Shown: piece by piece, positions 36,506 to 45,444 of the stretch
Layout: every line of letters starts with the position of its first letter
How positions within the stretch are numbered: the first letter of the stretch is position 1
Assembly (NCBI RefSeq): GCF_001263795.1
Contig: NZ_LHUR01000010.1
Location: 117,237 to 181,236 of the forward strand
Direction: 5' to 3'
Source of the DNA: Clostridium homopropionicum DSM 5847
Lineage (GTDB): Bacteria; Bacillota; Clostridia; Clostridiales; Clostridiaceae
DNA length: 64,000 bases
Program-made: the position numbers and the translations under genes
The notes under the pieces: model-generated
The model's database searches: none
Seen by the model: the letters and a program-made list of their open reading frames with translations, nothing else
Told to the model about the DNA's origin: nothing

Positions 36506-37120
36506 TTATAAAAATATTCCTTCATAAATCTGACCAACTTCTTTAGAGATGTTTTTATCCAAAATTATTTCATTATTTATACATTTTATCTTTTCTTTAG
36601 GTATTGAATAAATATCTTTAATTTGACTTTTTAAATATTCACTTGATACTATTATTTTTTTTGCTTCATAAACAAGTGTCCACTCTGTAGAAGAAATAAA
36701 TCTTCTACTGTCAGTATTAATTGATCCATTTCTTTCAAACTCAGTGGAATGTACATTACACACTAACGGAATATTATATGCCCACTTAATTGTTTTAGCT
36801 GCAAATGAAGTATGCCAGTCATGAGCATGAATTAAATCTGGTTTTCCGTATTTTTCAATAATTCTGATACATTCTTCAAGCATAGAAAAGTTTACTTGTA
36901 AAACCCATTTTGTGTAATCTTCTGTATATGGGAAAGATGCTTTTACTCTAGCTATAAAAATTCCATTCTGATCTTCTTTTATTGGGCACATATTATTTTC
37001 AATGGTTATTAAGTGGATTTCATGTCCCAAATCAATTAATCCTTTAGCTAAAAAATACACATAATCTGAAATGCTCCCAGTACATGGAGGATATTTAAAA
37101 GTAAGCATTATAATTTTCAT
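36506..37120 (-). CDS. Stand-alone N-terminal domain of a GT-B glycosyltransferase (GT4/GT5-like)
   Basis: 204 residues forming only the acceptor half of a GT-B fold: KIIMLTFKYPPCTGSISDYV, GHEIHLITIEN, PDLIHAHDWHTSFAAKTIKW, IPLVCNVHSTEFER, KIIVSSEYLKSQIKDIYSIP. The C-terminal nucleotide-sugar domain, which should follow after the KIKCINNE stretch (usually VIPNGVD), is missing. The 254 bp after the stop have no continuation in any frame that I could see, so it may be an old truncation or a reduced family. The ATG at 37120 lies 9 nt after GAGGAG. Without the sugar-nucleotide domain it is unlikely to be an active transferase alone. Confidence 0.75.
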   Translation of the reverse strand: MKIIMLTFKYPPCTGSISDYVYFLAKGLIDLGHEIHLITIENNMCPIKEDQNGIFIARVKASFPYTEDYTKWVLQVNFSMLEECIRIIEKYGKPDLIHAHDWHTSFAAKTIKWAYNIPLVCNVHSTEFERNGSINTDSRRFISSTEWTLVYEAKKIIVSSEYLKSQIKDIYSIPKEKIKCINNEIILDKNISKEVGQIYEGIFL

Positions 37121-37192
37121 AAACATTTTCTCCTCTAAAACAATTTAATTCCTAATACTATATTATAATCCATTTTATGTAAAATAACTATA

Positions 37193-37230
37193 AAAATAAA
37201 GCTAGTATTTTTCTCTACTAGCTTTATTTT
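37193..37230 (-). terminator. Terminator after the SPFH-domain gene
   Basis: 15-bp perfect arms (37193-37207 and 37216-37230; core GCTAGTA/TACTAGC) with an 8-nt loop; U-rich on the minus strand. Confidence 0.9.
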
Positions 37231-37317
37231 TCTCATATTATGAGTGTTTTAGTAGTTATTATAAATCTAGAATTGTTTTCGATATTATACGAACTCAACT
37301 ATCTCTTAAAATATAGC

Positions 37318-38265
37318 CTATTTTTCTTTTTTTAACATTTCTGCAATTGCTGCGATGCTGCCAAGTGATGATACTGTTTCATTTGGAAGTATCAACTTAT
37401 TAGCTGGGGATTTAGCCATCTCTATTAAGGCTTCCACCTGTTTTAAAGCAATAACCGTTTCATTTGTTCCTGATTCTAAAATTGCCTTGTTTACTCTATT
37501 TATTGCTTCTGCTTCTGCATTAGCAATAATTTCTATTGCCCTAGCTTTACCTTCAGCTTCAAGTAATTGTGATTCACGAAGACCTTCTGCACGTCTTATA
37601 TTAGCCTCTTTTTCTGCTTCTGCTTGAAGAATAACAGCTCTCTTTTCACCTTCAGCTCTTTCAATTTCACTTTGTTTTTGTCCTTCTGCTTGTAGAATTG
37701 TAGCTCTCTTATCTCTTTCTGCCTTCATTTGTTTTTCCATAGCCATTTGGATTTCATTTGGAGGCATTATATTTTTAATTTCTACTGATAATATTTTTAT
37801 TCCATAAGCATCTGTAATTTCATCTATAATCTGAAGAAGCTTTAAATTAATTTTGTCTCTACCTGATAAAACCTCATCAAGTGTCATATCTCCCACAATA
37901 TTTCTCATATTGGTTATAGTTGAATATACTATACCTGATGTATAATCTTCAATGTTATATACAGCGTCTTTTGAATTCAAAATTTTATAAAAAATAACAT
38001 TATCAATAGATATTTTAACATTATCCTTTGTAATAACCGATTGAGGTTCAATATCAAGAATTTGTTGCTTTGTAGAAATTTTGCGTCTAACAAAGTCTGC
38101 AAATGGGATTGTAAAATGCCAACCTGGCTCAAGGGTTCTGTGATATTGCCCAAATCTTTCAACAATATACACGTTACCAGTATTTACTACCTTAATACTT
38201 GACAACACTGCCGCTAAAACAATAATTAGCAAAATAATTCCTATAATACTTATAATACTTGGCAT
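37318..38265 (-). CDS. SPFH/band-7 membrane protein (stomatin/QmcA-like)
   Basis: Scaffold of membrane microdomains, often paired with an NfeD protein. The 315 residues have an N-terminal membrane helix (MPSIISIIGIILLIIVLAAV), the band-7 domain (VVNTGNVYIVERFGQYHRTL, GWHFTIPF, YSTITNMRNIVGDMTLDEV) and a long C-terminal helix rich in Ala, Glu and Lys with QAEGQKQSEIERAEGEKRA-type repeats. The start at 38265 has GGTG 6 nt upstream; 38277 is an alternative. The NfeD gene lies 24 bp upstream in the same operon. Confidence 0.93.
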   Translation of the reverse strand: MPSIISIIGIILLIIVLAAVLSSIKVVNTGNVYIVERFGQYHRTLEPGWHFTIPFADFVRRKISTKQQILDIEPQSVITKDNVKISIDNVIFYKILNSKDAVYNIEDYTSGIVYSTITNMRNIVGDMTLDEVLSGRDKINLKLLQIIDEITDAYGIKILSVEIKNIMPPNEIQMAMEKQMKAERDKRATILQAEGQKQSEIERAEGEKRAVILQAEAEKEANIRRAEGLRESQLLEAEGKARAIEIIANAEAEAINRVNKAILESGTNETVIALKQVEALIEMAKSPANKLILPNETVSSLGSIAAIAEMLKKEK

Positions 38266-38289
38266 ACTTAACACCATACCTTTCTTTTA

Positions 38290-38718
38290 TTAATTAATTT
38301 TTTTAATTACAAGTCTATTTCCTTCAATTCCAATTATTTTTACCTTATCACCTTTTTTTATTTCTTCTCCCTCATTCTTAACTGTCCAATAAATTCCCTG
38401 GAACTTTATAGTTGCTTTTTCATTTACATCTGAATCTGCATGAAATTCATCGCCAATATATTTTTCTTCCATAGTTGGAGTTATAGGAACTGTTTTCTGT
38501 ATTGTTCTTTTTACAATGGGATAACCTATAGCCATAAGAACAGAGCTTATTCCGATGAAAGTAATTAATTGAATTGAAAATGTATAGTTAAATAAAGCTA
38601 ATACTGTTGCTACAATTCCACCTACTGTAAACCAGACAAATAAGAAGCTACTAGTTATTAAATCAATCGCTAAGGCTATGGCAGCAATTATTATCCATAA
38701 TAACACATATTGCCACAT
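38290..38718 (-). CDS. NfeD-family membrane protein (short form)
   Basis: Partner of SPFH proteins. The 142-residue product has three to four membrane helices (MWQYVLLWIIIAAIALAIDL, SFLFVWFTVGGIVATVLALF) and a C-terminal OB fold (YIGDEFHADSDVNEKATIKF, GDKVKIIGIEGNRLVIKK). It is the short NfeD form without the ClpP-like protease domain. The ATG at 38718 follows a GGGGGGAGG ribosome site; a longer frame reads through this site. It is the first gene of a two-gene operon with the SPFH gene. Confidence 0.92.
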   Translation of the reverse strand: MWQYVLLWIIIAAIALAIDLITSSFLFVWFTVGGIVATVLALFNYTFSIQLITFIGISSVLMAIGYPIVKRTIQKTVPITPTMEEKYIGDEFHADSDVNEKATIKFQGIYWTVKNEGEEIKKGDKVKIIGIEGNRLVIKKIN

Positions 38719-38810
38719 TTCATTTCCTCCCCCCATATATTGTTTAAATTACTTCATATCTATTATACTATAAAATCAGCTTAAATAACATCATATATAA
38801 TTTTTTCCAT

Positions 38811-39013
38811 AATTTAAGAATTCTACGACGTAAAATTCTTGAGGTACTAGGTTCTAGTAATTGAAATAATTAAGCAGAGCTTAATTATGAAATCCCCAAT
38901 TGTAGCAAGCTACAATATGCGATAGTAGTTTCGCCTAAGCAAAACATCTTTCACTAGTACCTAGAACCTCGCACCTAGTACCTAAGAAAAATGCATCGCA
39001 TTTTTCTTAAATT
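38811..39013. repeat. 203-bp structured intergenic element with terminal inverted repeats and heptamer arrays
   Basis: The ends are perfect 10-bp inverted repeats, AATTTAAGAA (38811-38820) and TTCTTAAATT (39004-39013). Inside, reading inward: hairpin AAGAATT/AATTCTT (38816-38840); two 7-bp units AGGTACT and AGGTTCT (38842-38855); hairpin ATAATTAAGC/GCTTAATTAT (38866-38888, loop AGA); hairpin ATTGTAGC/GCTACAAT (38899-38916); hairpin GCGA/TCGC (38919-38934); four 7-bp units, AGTACCT, AGAACCT, CGCACCT, AGTACCT (38956-38983), complementary to the left units; and a 12-bp hairpin TAAGAAAAATGC/GCATTTTTCTTA (38983-39009). This could be a mobile miniature element, a structured RNA, or a recombination scar. 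No coding frame crosses it. It lies between the nfeD operon and the nadE promoter. Confidence 0.8.
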
Positions 39014-39039
39014 GTAATTAAGTATAATCTCAAGAATCG

Positions 39040-39068
39040 TTGACAAAATATATTCTTAAGAGTTAAAG
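39040..39068 (+). promoter_or_regulatory. Probable nadE promoter
   Basis: TTGACA at 39040-39045, a 17-bp spacer, and a weak -10 TTAAAG at 39063-39068. It begins 27 bp beyond the end of the structured element. Confidence 0.5.
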
Positions 39069-39114
39069 TTTAATAGTAAAATTTAATTAAATTAACATAT
39101 GGAGAGTGAAACTA

Positions 39115-41022
39115 ATGAATTATATTAGAGTGTCCGCTGCATGTCCCGTTACAAAAGTTGGAAATATTTCTTTTAATTTAACTAATATAAAAGAATGTAT
39201 AGATAATTCTATAAAAGAAAATTCAAAACTCATTGTTTTTCCTGAGCTATCAATAACTTCATATACTTGTGCAGATCTATTTCTGCAACAGCACTTAATT
39301 GATGAAAGTATGAAAGCAATAAAGGATCTTTGTGATTTTTCTATAAATAAAGATATATTAATAGCTGTTGGTGCTCCTCTAATGAAAAACTATTGTTTAT
39401 ATAATTGTGCTTATATAATTTATAGTGGTAAAATTCTTGGAATTGTACCTAAAAGCTATATTCCTAACTACACTGAATTTTACGAAAAACGTTGGTTTAC
39501 TCCTGGGAAAGATATTATAGATGATATAATAAACTTGTCTTTTCAAGATAACATTCCATTCGGTGTAAACTTAATATTTGAAAGTGGCGCCTTTAAATTT
39601 GCTTTTGAAGTCTGTGAAGACTTATGGACAGTAATTCCACCAAGTTCATATTTAAGTCTATTAGGTGCTAATATAATTGGAAACTTATCTGCATCTAACG
39701 AGTTAGTTTCTAAAGCCAATTATAGAACATCTATTGTAGAATCTCAAAGTGCTAGATGCATGTGTTCTTATGTTTATTCATCCTGTGGAGTATTCGAATC
39801 TACTACTGATTTAGTATTTAGCGGACACTTGTTAATTAGTGAATATGGCAGAATTTTAAATGAAAATAAAAGATTTCAAAGAGAAAATGAAATTATTTCT
39901 TATATAATAGATGTAGATAAGCTAAATAATGAAAGAATTAAAAATATAAGCTTTAGAGATAGTGCCAATATAAGCACATATAAGGCAAAAGTAATTAACT
40001 TTAATTTTGAAAATACACTTCCAATAAATTTTGATAAGTTTATTGATAAACATCCTTTTGTTCCTTCAAATCCTTACGAAAGAGAGGAACGTTCTAGAGA
40101 AATATTTAATATTCAAGCTGCTGGTTTAGCAAAAAGACTAACTCATACAGGAATTGAAAAAGCAGTTATTGGTATTTCTGGTGGGCTTGATTCAACCTTA
40201 GCTTTACTTGTTGCAGTAAAAACTTTGGATATGCTTAATTTGCCTCGAAAAAATATTATAGCTATTACTATGCCAGGGTTTGGAACCACAGACAGAACTT
40301 ATAATAATGCTATTTCTCTTTGCACTGAACTAGGCGTTGAAATTAGAGAAATAAATATAGTAGAAGCTTGCCTTAAGCACTTTAAAGATATTGGTCATGC
40401 AGCTGAAATTCATGATGTAACCTATGAAAATGTTCAAGCAAGAGAAAGAACTCAAATATTAATGGATTTATCTAATAAAGAAAATGCCTTATTGGTTGGT
40501 ACTGGTGATTTATCTGAGCTTGCTTTAGGATGGGCTACTTATAACGGAGACCATATGTCCATGTACTCAGTAAATTGTTCAGTACCTAAAACTCTTGTTA
40601 GATATTTAGTAAAGTATGTGGCTGAAAAGGAAGTAAATAAGGAAGCTAGCGCAGTACTTTTAGACATTTTAGATACTCCTGTAAGTCCTGAACTTCTTCC
40701 CAAAGATACTAGTGGAGAAATATCTCAAAAAACTGAAGATATAGTTGGTCCTTACGAACTTCATGATTTCTTCTTATATTATTTTATAAGACAAAATGCT
40801 TCACCTGAGAAAATAATGTTTTTAGCAAAAGAAGCTTTTAAATATGACTACGATACTGAAACTATAAATAAATGGTTTAATAAATTTATAAGGAGATTCT
40901 TTACTCAGCAATTTAAACGCTCTGCTATACCTGATGGTCCAAAGGTCGGTACCATTAGTCTTTCTCCTAGAGGAGATTGGAGAATGCCTTCAGATGCAGA
41001 TTATTCACTTTGGCTTCCTTAA
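39115..41022 (+). CDS. nadE: Glutamine-dependent NAD+ synthetase
   Basis: Final step of NAD synthesis: amidates deamido-NAD using ammonia drawn from glutamine. The 635-residue protein has an N-terminal nitrilase-type glutaminase domain (FPELSITSYTCADLF with catalytic Glu, the KSYIPNY Lys region and FAFEVCEDLWT with catalytic Cys) and a C-terminal synthetase with the PP-loop GISGGLDSTLAL, LVGTGDLSELALGWATYNGDH and a SPRGDWRMPSD end. This two-domain form takes glutamine. The ATG at 39115 follows GGAG; a GTG three codons earlier is a less likely start. It is monocistronic, with a hairpin terminator after it. Confidence 0.96.
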   Translation: MNYIRVSAACPVTKVGNISFNLTNIKECIDNSIKENSKLIVFPELSITSYTCADLFLQQHLIDESMKAIKDLCDFSINKDILIAVGAPLMKNYCLYNCAYIIYSGKILGIVPKSYIPNYTEFYEKRWFTPGKDIIDDIINLSFQDNIPFGVNLIFESGAFKFAFEVCEDLWTVIPPSSYLSLLGANIIGNLSASNELVSKANYRTSIVESQSARCMCSYVYSSCGVFESTTDLVFSGHLLISEYGRILNENKRFQRENEIISYIIDVDKLNNERIKNISFRDSANISTYKAKVINFNFENTLPINFDKFIDKHPFVPSNPYEREERSREIFNIQAAGLAKRLTHTGIEKAVIGISGGLDSTLALLVAVKTLDMLNLPRKNIIAITMPGFGTTDRTYNNAISLCTELGVEIREINIVEACLKHFKDIGHAAEIHDVTYENVQARERTQILMDLSNKENALLVGTGDLSELALGWATYNGDHMSMYSVNCSVPKTLVRYLVKYVAEKEVNKEASAVLLDILDTPVSPELLPKDTSGEISQKTEDIVGPYELHDFFLYYFIRQNASPEKIMFLAKEAFKYDYDTETINKWFNKFIRRFFTQQFKRSAIPDGPKVGTISLSPRGDWRMPSDADYSLWLP

Positions 41023-41071
41023 AAATAATAAGGAATAAATCATTAACCTATGATTTATTCCTTATTATTTT
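41022..41071. terminator. Bidirectional terminator between nadE and yaaR
   Basis: A perfect 22-bp stem: 41022-41043 pairs with 41050-41071 across the 6-nt loop TAACCT. Both genes converge on it, and the yaaR stop codon overlaps its right edge. Confidence 0.92.
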
Positions 41072-41492
41072 ACTTGTATATATCTACAACAAGTCCAGTA
41101 ATTTCATCAATAGTGCTTGCAATGGCCAGGTTGTCCTTCTCTTCATTTAAAAGCATTTGTGTTAACTCCTCGAGCTTAGCATCTATAGTTTCAACTGTAA
41201 TGAAGTACTGTGTTTGCCAAAAGCTAATATCCTTCTTTATCCCATACATATAATAAAGTACTGATTCCAAATACTCTCTAATCATTCTTTTATATGCAGC
41301 TACATCCCCATAACATTTAGAAACTGTTAACCTATTTCCCTTCTTTTTAATATTTTCAATCATTTCTTTAAGTTGCTGTTCGGATTTTCTTTGGTGGGCA
41401 AAGCTGAAGCTTTGTGAAAAATCTTTTTTGCTTGAAATTATTTTTTTTTCTGAACTTACTTGAGAACCTCGCCTTATCCTAGATATTTCCAT
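41070..41492 (-). CDS. yaaR: YaaR-family protein (DUF327)
   Basis: A 140-residue helical, charged protein of the YaaR/DUF327 family; role unknown, often encoded near holB and signal proteins in other Firmicutes. The signature stretch is EISRIRRGSQVSSEKK near the N terminus and KRMIREYLESVLYYMYGIKK, then LEELTQMLLNEEKDNLAIASTID later. The ATG at 41492 has TTTGGAGGTGA upstream; the frame to 41513 reads over it. It is alone here and converges with nadE. Confidence 0.85.
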   Translation of the reverse strand: MEISRIRRGSQVSSEKKIISSKKDFSQSFSFAHQRKSEQQLKEMIENIKKKGNRLTVSKCYGDVAAYKRMIREYLESVLYYMYGIKKDISFWQTQYFITVETIDAKLEELTQMLLNEEKDNLAIASTIDEITGLVVDIYK

Positions 41493-41572
41493 CAATTCAC
41501 CTCCAAATAACAACTTTACTTATATTATATAGCATATTACTGCAAAAACAAAGCATCCTTTACTAATGACAT

Positions 41573-41601
41573 TTGCTTGTAACTTAATATAGGATTATAA
41601 T
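41573..41601 (+). promoter_or_regulatory. Promoter of the chromate-transporter pair
   Basis: TTGCTT at 41573-41578 and TATAAT at 41596-41601 with a 17-bp spacer, 35 bp before the first gene. Confidence 0.75.
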
Positions 41602-41635
41602 AATGTAAGCAATAAAAAGTTTAAAGGGTGATCTC

Positions 41636-42172
41636 ATGAAAAAATTACTAATTATGTTTATTAGCTTTTTTAAAATAGGAGCCTTTACTTTTGGTGGTGG
41701 ATACGCTATGATCCCCATAATTGAAGCAGAGGTAGTAAATAAAAAACGATGGCTAGAAAAAGAAGAATTCCTTGATATACTTGCAATTTCCCAAAGCTTT
41801 CCCGGGGCTCTTGCAGTGAATTCTTCAATATTTATTGGGTATAAAATTGGTGGTATCTTAGGTGGAATTCTAGCTCTACTAGGTGTTGTACTTCCATCAT
41901 TTTTCATAATACTAATCGTAGCAATATTCTTCCAACAATTTAGAAATAATCCAACTGTTGAATTAGTATTTAAAGGAATATCTGCTGCAGTGCCAATGTT
42001 AGTTTTAGTTGCAGTAATTAGCCTTTCAAAGTCAGTAAATAAAAATTTAATAAATTTAGCAATTGTTCTTTTCACAGTAATAGCCATTTCTTTTTTAAAG
42101 ATACATCCTATTCTAGTAATAATCCTCTCCGCACTGTATGGTCTAATTTTTTTAGGAAAGAAGGTTAACTAA
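41636..42172 (+). CDS. Half-size chromate transporter, CHR domain protein 1
   Basis: Chromate-ion transporter family; full ChrA proteins have two CHR halves, whereas short-chain forms work as pairs. The 178 residues form five to six membrane helices with FKIGAFTFGGGYAMIPIIEAE, the CHR signature, and ISQSFPGALAVNSSIFIGYKIGG. AAGGGTGAT precedes the ATG. The stop overlaps the start of the second half by 1 nt (TAATG). Anion specificity cannot be inferred; some members move other oxyanions. Confidence 0.92.
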   Translation: MKKLLIMFISFFKIGAFTFGGGYAMIPIIEAEVVNKKRWLEKEEFLDILAISQSFPGALAVNSSIFIGYKIGGILGGILALLGVVLPSFFIILIVAIFFQQFRNNPTVELVFKGISAAVPMLVLVAVISLSKSVNKNLINLAIVLFTVIAISFLKIHPILVIILSALYGLIFLGKKVN

Positions 42173-42702
42173 TGAAATTACTAATAAACCTTTACCTTAC
42201 CTTTTTAAAAATTGGAATGTTTAGCTTCGGAGGCGGTTACGCAATGCTCCCTTTTATTGAAAAGGAGGTTCTAATTAATCACAAATGGATTGATTCAAAA
42301 ACATTTATAGATATAATCGGAATATCTCAAATGACCCCTGGTCCCGTAGCAATAAATTCAGCTACTTTTATCGGATATAGAATGAGTGGGATATTGGGCA
42401 GCATAGCTGCAACCTTAGGTGTAGTAAGTTTTTCCTTTTTATTAGTATCTATAGCTAGTCATTATGTAATAAAATTCAAGAAATCTAAACATTTAAAAGC
42501 AGCTCTTCTTGGGATGAGACCTGCTCTAATTGGTCTTATTATTTCTGCATTCTTATCCTTGGCTAAAATATCTTATAATATAAAAGATTTTAAAAGCATA
42601 ATCATTGGGACTATTATAGGATTTTTTCTTTTTAAAACAAAACTTCATCCAATTTTAATAATATTATTATCTGGTTTTTTGGGAATTATATTTTGGTACT
42701 AA
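42172..42702 (+). CDS. Half-size chromate transporter, CHR domain protein 2
   Basis: Second member of the pair. The 176 residues again carry a CHR motif (LKIGMFSFGGGYAMLPFIEKE) and ISQMTPGPVAINSATFIGYRMSG, with membrane helices of the same spacing, so the genes arose by duplication. The start is inside the first gene's stop (TAATG), indicating translational coupling and a heterodimer. The start of the calcium-type ATPase gene follows 77 bp downstream. Confidence 0.92.
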   Translation: MKLLINLYLTFLKIGMFSFGGGYAMLPFIEKEVLINHKWIDSKTFIDIIGISQMTPGPVAINSATFIGYRMSGILGSIAATLGVVSFSFLLVSIASHYVIKFKKSKHLKAALLGMRPALIGLIISAFLSLAKISYNIKDFKSIIIGTIIGFFLFKTKLHPILIILLSGFLGIIFWY

Positions 42703-42778
42703 AAATATATTTAAGAAGTAATGATTAAAAGTAATATTTTCATTGCCAGTATAGAATAATAAGAACGAGGTGATTTTT

Positions 42779-45388
42779 ATGTTTTATTCAGAGAAAACTG
42801 AGCAGATTATACAAGACTTTAAAACCAATTCTTCAAATGGACTTACTACTTCAGAAGTAGAACAAAGAAGGAAAGAATACGGTTTAAATAAACTAGCAAC
42901 TGAAAAAAAACAAACTATAATTCAAAGATTTTTTGCTCAAATAAATGATATTCTTATATATATTCTAATTGCTGCAGCAATTATTTCTGCCCTTGTAGGT
43001 GAAATTAGTGATTCAGTTATTATAGGAATAATAATATTATTAAATGCCATCATAGGAATAATTCAGGAATCTAAAGCTGAAAAATCTTTAGAAGCCTTAA
43101 AAAGCTTATCCACTCCAAAAGCTCTTGTAAAAAGAGATATGGAATTAAAGGAGATATCTTCTGAGGATATTGTTCCTGGAGATATTGTAATTATTGATGC
43201 TGGAAGATATGTTCCTTGTGACTTAAGACTTATTGAATCTGCTAATCTTAAAATTGAAGAATCATCTCTTACAGGTGAATCTATACCCGTTGATAAAAAT
43301 GCTGATTTAGTATTGGAGAATTTAAACACCCCTTTAGGCGATCAAAAAAATATGGCATTTATGTCTACTCTTGTTAGCAACGGTCGTGGTGTTGGAATAG
43401 CAGTAAATACAGGAATGAAAACTGAAATAGGTAAAATTGCCTCAATGTTAAAGGAAAACAAAAATGAATTGACTCCTCTTCAAAAGAGATTAGAGCAGCT
43501 AGGTAAAATACTAGGTATTGCAGCCATTTGCATTTGTACTATTATATTTATAATTGGGCTTATTCAAGGTAGAGATTTATTTGAACTTTTTTTAACATCA
43601 ATTAGTTTAGCAGTTGCCGCTATTCCAGAGGGAATGCCAGCAATTGTTACTATTGTTCTTGCTCTTGGAGTTCAAAGAATGATAAAGGAAAATGCCATAA
43701 TAAGAAAATTACCTGCAGTTGAAACTTTAGGTTCAGTAAATATTGTATGTTCAGATAAAACTGGCACTTTAACTCAAAACAAAATGACAGTAACAAAATT
43801 TTATTCAGATAATAGTTTAAATGATATTGAACAGCTAGACTACTCAAATCCTGTTCACAGATTACTTTTAGAAAACATAGTCTTATGTAATGATGCAACT
43901 TCTTCAAAAAACAATGCTACAGGTGATCCTACAGAAATAGCACTATTAAATGCTGGTTTAGCACATAACATTTTTAAGGAAGATTTAGAAAGAAACCATA
44001 AAAGAATAGATGAAATTCCTTTTGATTCAGATAGGAAGTTAATGACAACTGTTAATACTTATGATAATAAATATTATGTAATGACTAAAGGAGCTATGGA
44101 TAATTTATTAAGGCTTTGTAATACTGTATATATACATGGTGAAATTATTCCATTAACAGAAGATCAGAAAAATCAAATTCTCTCCTCTGCCTCATTAATG
44201 TCAAAGGAGGCTCTAAGGGTTCTGGGATCAGCTTTTAAGATACTATCAAATTCCCATGTAGAAATAGATGCTCTAGAAAAAGATTTAACTTTTATAGGCT
44301 TAGTTGGAATGATAGATCCTCCAAGACTAGAAGTTAAAGACTCTATAGCTCTATGTAAAAAAGCAGGAATTTCTACAGTCATGATAACTGGTGATCACAA
44401 GGACACAGCCTTTGCTATTGCTAAAACTTTAGATATAACCAAAGATAAGGAAAAAATTATTTCAGGCTCAGAGCTTGACAGTTTGTCTGAAGAAGAACTT
44501 AATGAGATAATCCCAAACATAAGGGTTTTCGCAAGAGTATCTCCAGAACACAAGGTTAAAATAGTAAAAGCCTTTAAGTCAAAAGGAAATATAGTATCCA
44601 TGACCGGAGATGGTGTAAATGATGCCCCTTCCTTAAAAATAGCTGATATAGGAGTTGCTATGGGTATTACAGGCACTGATGTGGCAAAAGGTGCTTCAGA
44701 TATGATACTGACAGATGATAACTTTTCAACAATAATATCTGCCATTGAAGAAGGAAGAAATATATATAGAAATATTAAAAAATCCATATTGTTTCTACTA
44801 TCTTGCAACATGGGAGAAATAATTGCAATATTTATATCCATACTAATAGGATGGTCTTCTCCTTTAAGACCTATACATATTTTATGGATAAATCTTGTAA
44901 CTGACTCCCTTCCTGCACTAGCCCTAGGAGTTGACCCAAAAGATGTTAGTGTTATGAATGATACACCTAGAAGTCCCAAAGAAAGTATCTTCCATGGAGT
45001 ATTATGGAATCTTGCTTTTAATGGATTACTAATTGGTTCTCTTACCTTAATTGCCTTCTATATTGGGAGGATTAGATATTCAAATTCTCTATTGCATGCA
45101 CAAACTATGGCATTCATGGTAATGAGTATCTCTGAATTAGTTCACTCCTTAAATGTAAGAAGTACAGACAAATCTATTTTCAAACTTGGTTTTTTTACTA
45201 ACAAATTACTATTAGGTTCCATTTTAATAGGAATATTATTGCAAACTATGATTTTATTTATTCCTATACTAAGAAATATTTTTAGTGTTTATATGCTTAA
45301 CCTATATGATTGGTCCTGGATAATCGCTCTAAGCTTAACACCTCTAGTAGTAAATGAAATAGTAAAACTATTTAAAAACTCAAAGTAA
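42779..45388 (+). CDS. P-type calcium-transporting ATPase (type IIA, PMR1/YloB-like)
   Basis: An 869-residue pump with all motifs intact: actuator SLTGESIPVDK, M4 IPEGMPAIVTI (site II ligands), catalytic CSDKTGTLTQNKM (Asp326), nucleotide domain MTKGAMDN, IDPPR, hinge TGDGVNDAPSLK, M5-M6 WINLVTDSLPALALG. Ten membrane helices are expected. The ATG at 42779 has GAGGTGAT 5 nt upstream; an upstream GTG is part of that site. Calcium is the most likely ion on the basis of the PEGMP and NxxTD positions. It makes a good reference for the degenerate ATPase at 7914-10505. A hairpin terminator follows. Confidence 0.93.
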   Translation: MFYSEKTEQIIQDFKTNSSNGLTTSEVEQRRKEYGLNKLATEKKQTIIQRFFAQINDILIYILIAAAIISALVGEISDSVIIGIIILLNAIIGIIQESKAEKSLEALKSLSTPKALVKRDMELKEISSEDIVPGDIVIIDAGRYVPCDLRLIESANLKIEESSLTGESIPVDKNADLVLENLNTPLGDQKNMAFMSTLVSNGRGVGIAVNTGMKTEIGKIASMLKENKNELTPLQKRLEQLGKILGIAAICICTIIFIIGLIQGRDLFELFLTSISLAVAAIPEGMPAIVTIVLALGVQRMIKENAIIRKLPAVETLGSVNIVCSDKTGTLTQNKMTVTKFYSDNSLNDIEQLDYSNPVHRLLLENIVLCNDATSSKNNATGDPTEIALLNAGLAHNIFKEDLERNHKRIDEIPFDSDRKLMTTVNTYDNKYYVMTKGAMDNLLRLCNTVYIHGEIIPLTEDQKNQILSSASLMSKEALRVLGSAFKILSNSHVEIDALEKDLTFIGLVGMIDPPRLEVKDSIALCKKAGISTVMITGDHKDTAFAIAKTLDITKDKEKIISGSELDSLSEEELNEIIPNIRVFARVSPEHKVKIVKAFKSKGNIVSMTGDGVNDAPSLKIADIGVAMGITGTDVAKGASDMILTDDNFSTIISAIEEGRNIYRNIKKSILFLLSCNMGEIIAIFISILIGWSSPLRPIHILWINLVTDSLPALALGVDPKDVSVMNDTPRSPKESIFHGVLWNLAFNGLLIGSLTLIAFYIGRIRYSNSLLHAQTMAFMVMSISELVHSLNVRSTDKSIFKLGFFTNKLLLGSILIGILLQTMILFIPILRNIFSVYMLNLYDWSWIIALSLTPLVVNEIVKLFKNSK

Positions 45389-45400
45389 ATCTTAATTTTT

Positions 45401-45444
45401 TAAACCAGTAACTAGTACTAACAAACTAACTAATTACTGGTTTA
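45401..45444 (+). terminator. Terminator of the calcium-type ATPase gene
   Basis: TAAACCAGTAA (45401-45411) pairs perfectly with TTACTGGTTTA (45434-45444). The 22-nt loop begins with CTAGTAC, followed by further CTA-containing stretches like the 7-bp units found elsewhere in the window. A U-rich run follows. Confidence 0.75.

Noticed and set aside
38811..39013. CRISPR array
   Set aside because: The repeats are 7 bp, degenerate and inverted; there are no regular spacers and no cas genes in the window.
41584..42087. 167-codon open frame on the minus strand inside the chromate-transporter gene
   Set aside because: Antisense to the CHR domain gene and without a ribosome site or known motifs.
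44395..44979. 194-codon open frame on the minus strand inside the calcium-type ATPase
   Set aside because: Antisense to conserved P- and M5-domain codons, no ribosome site; a mirror of codon bias.
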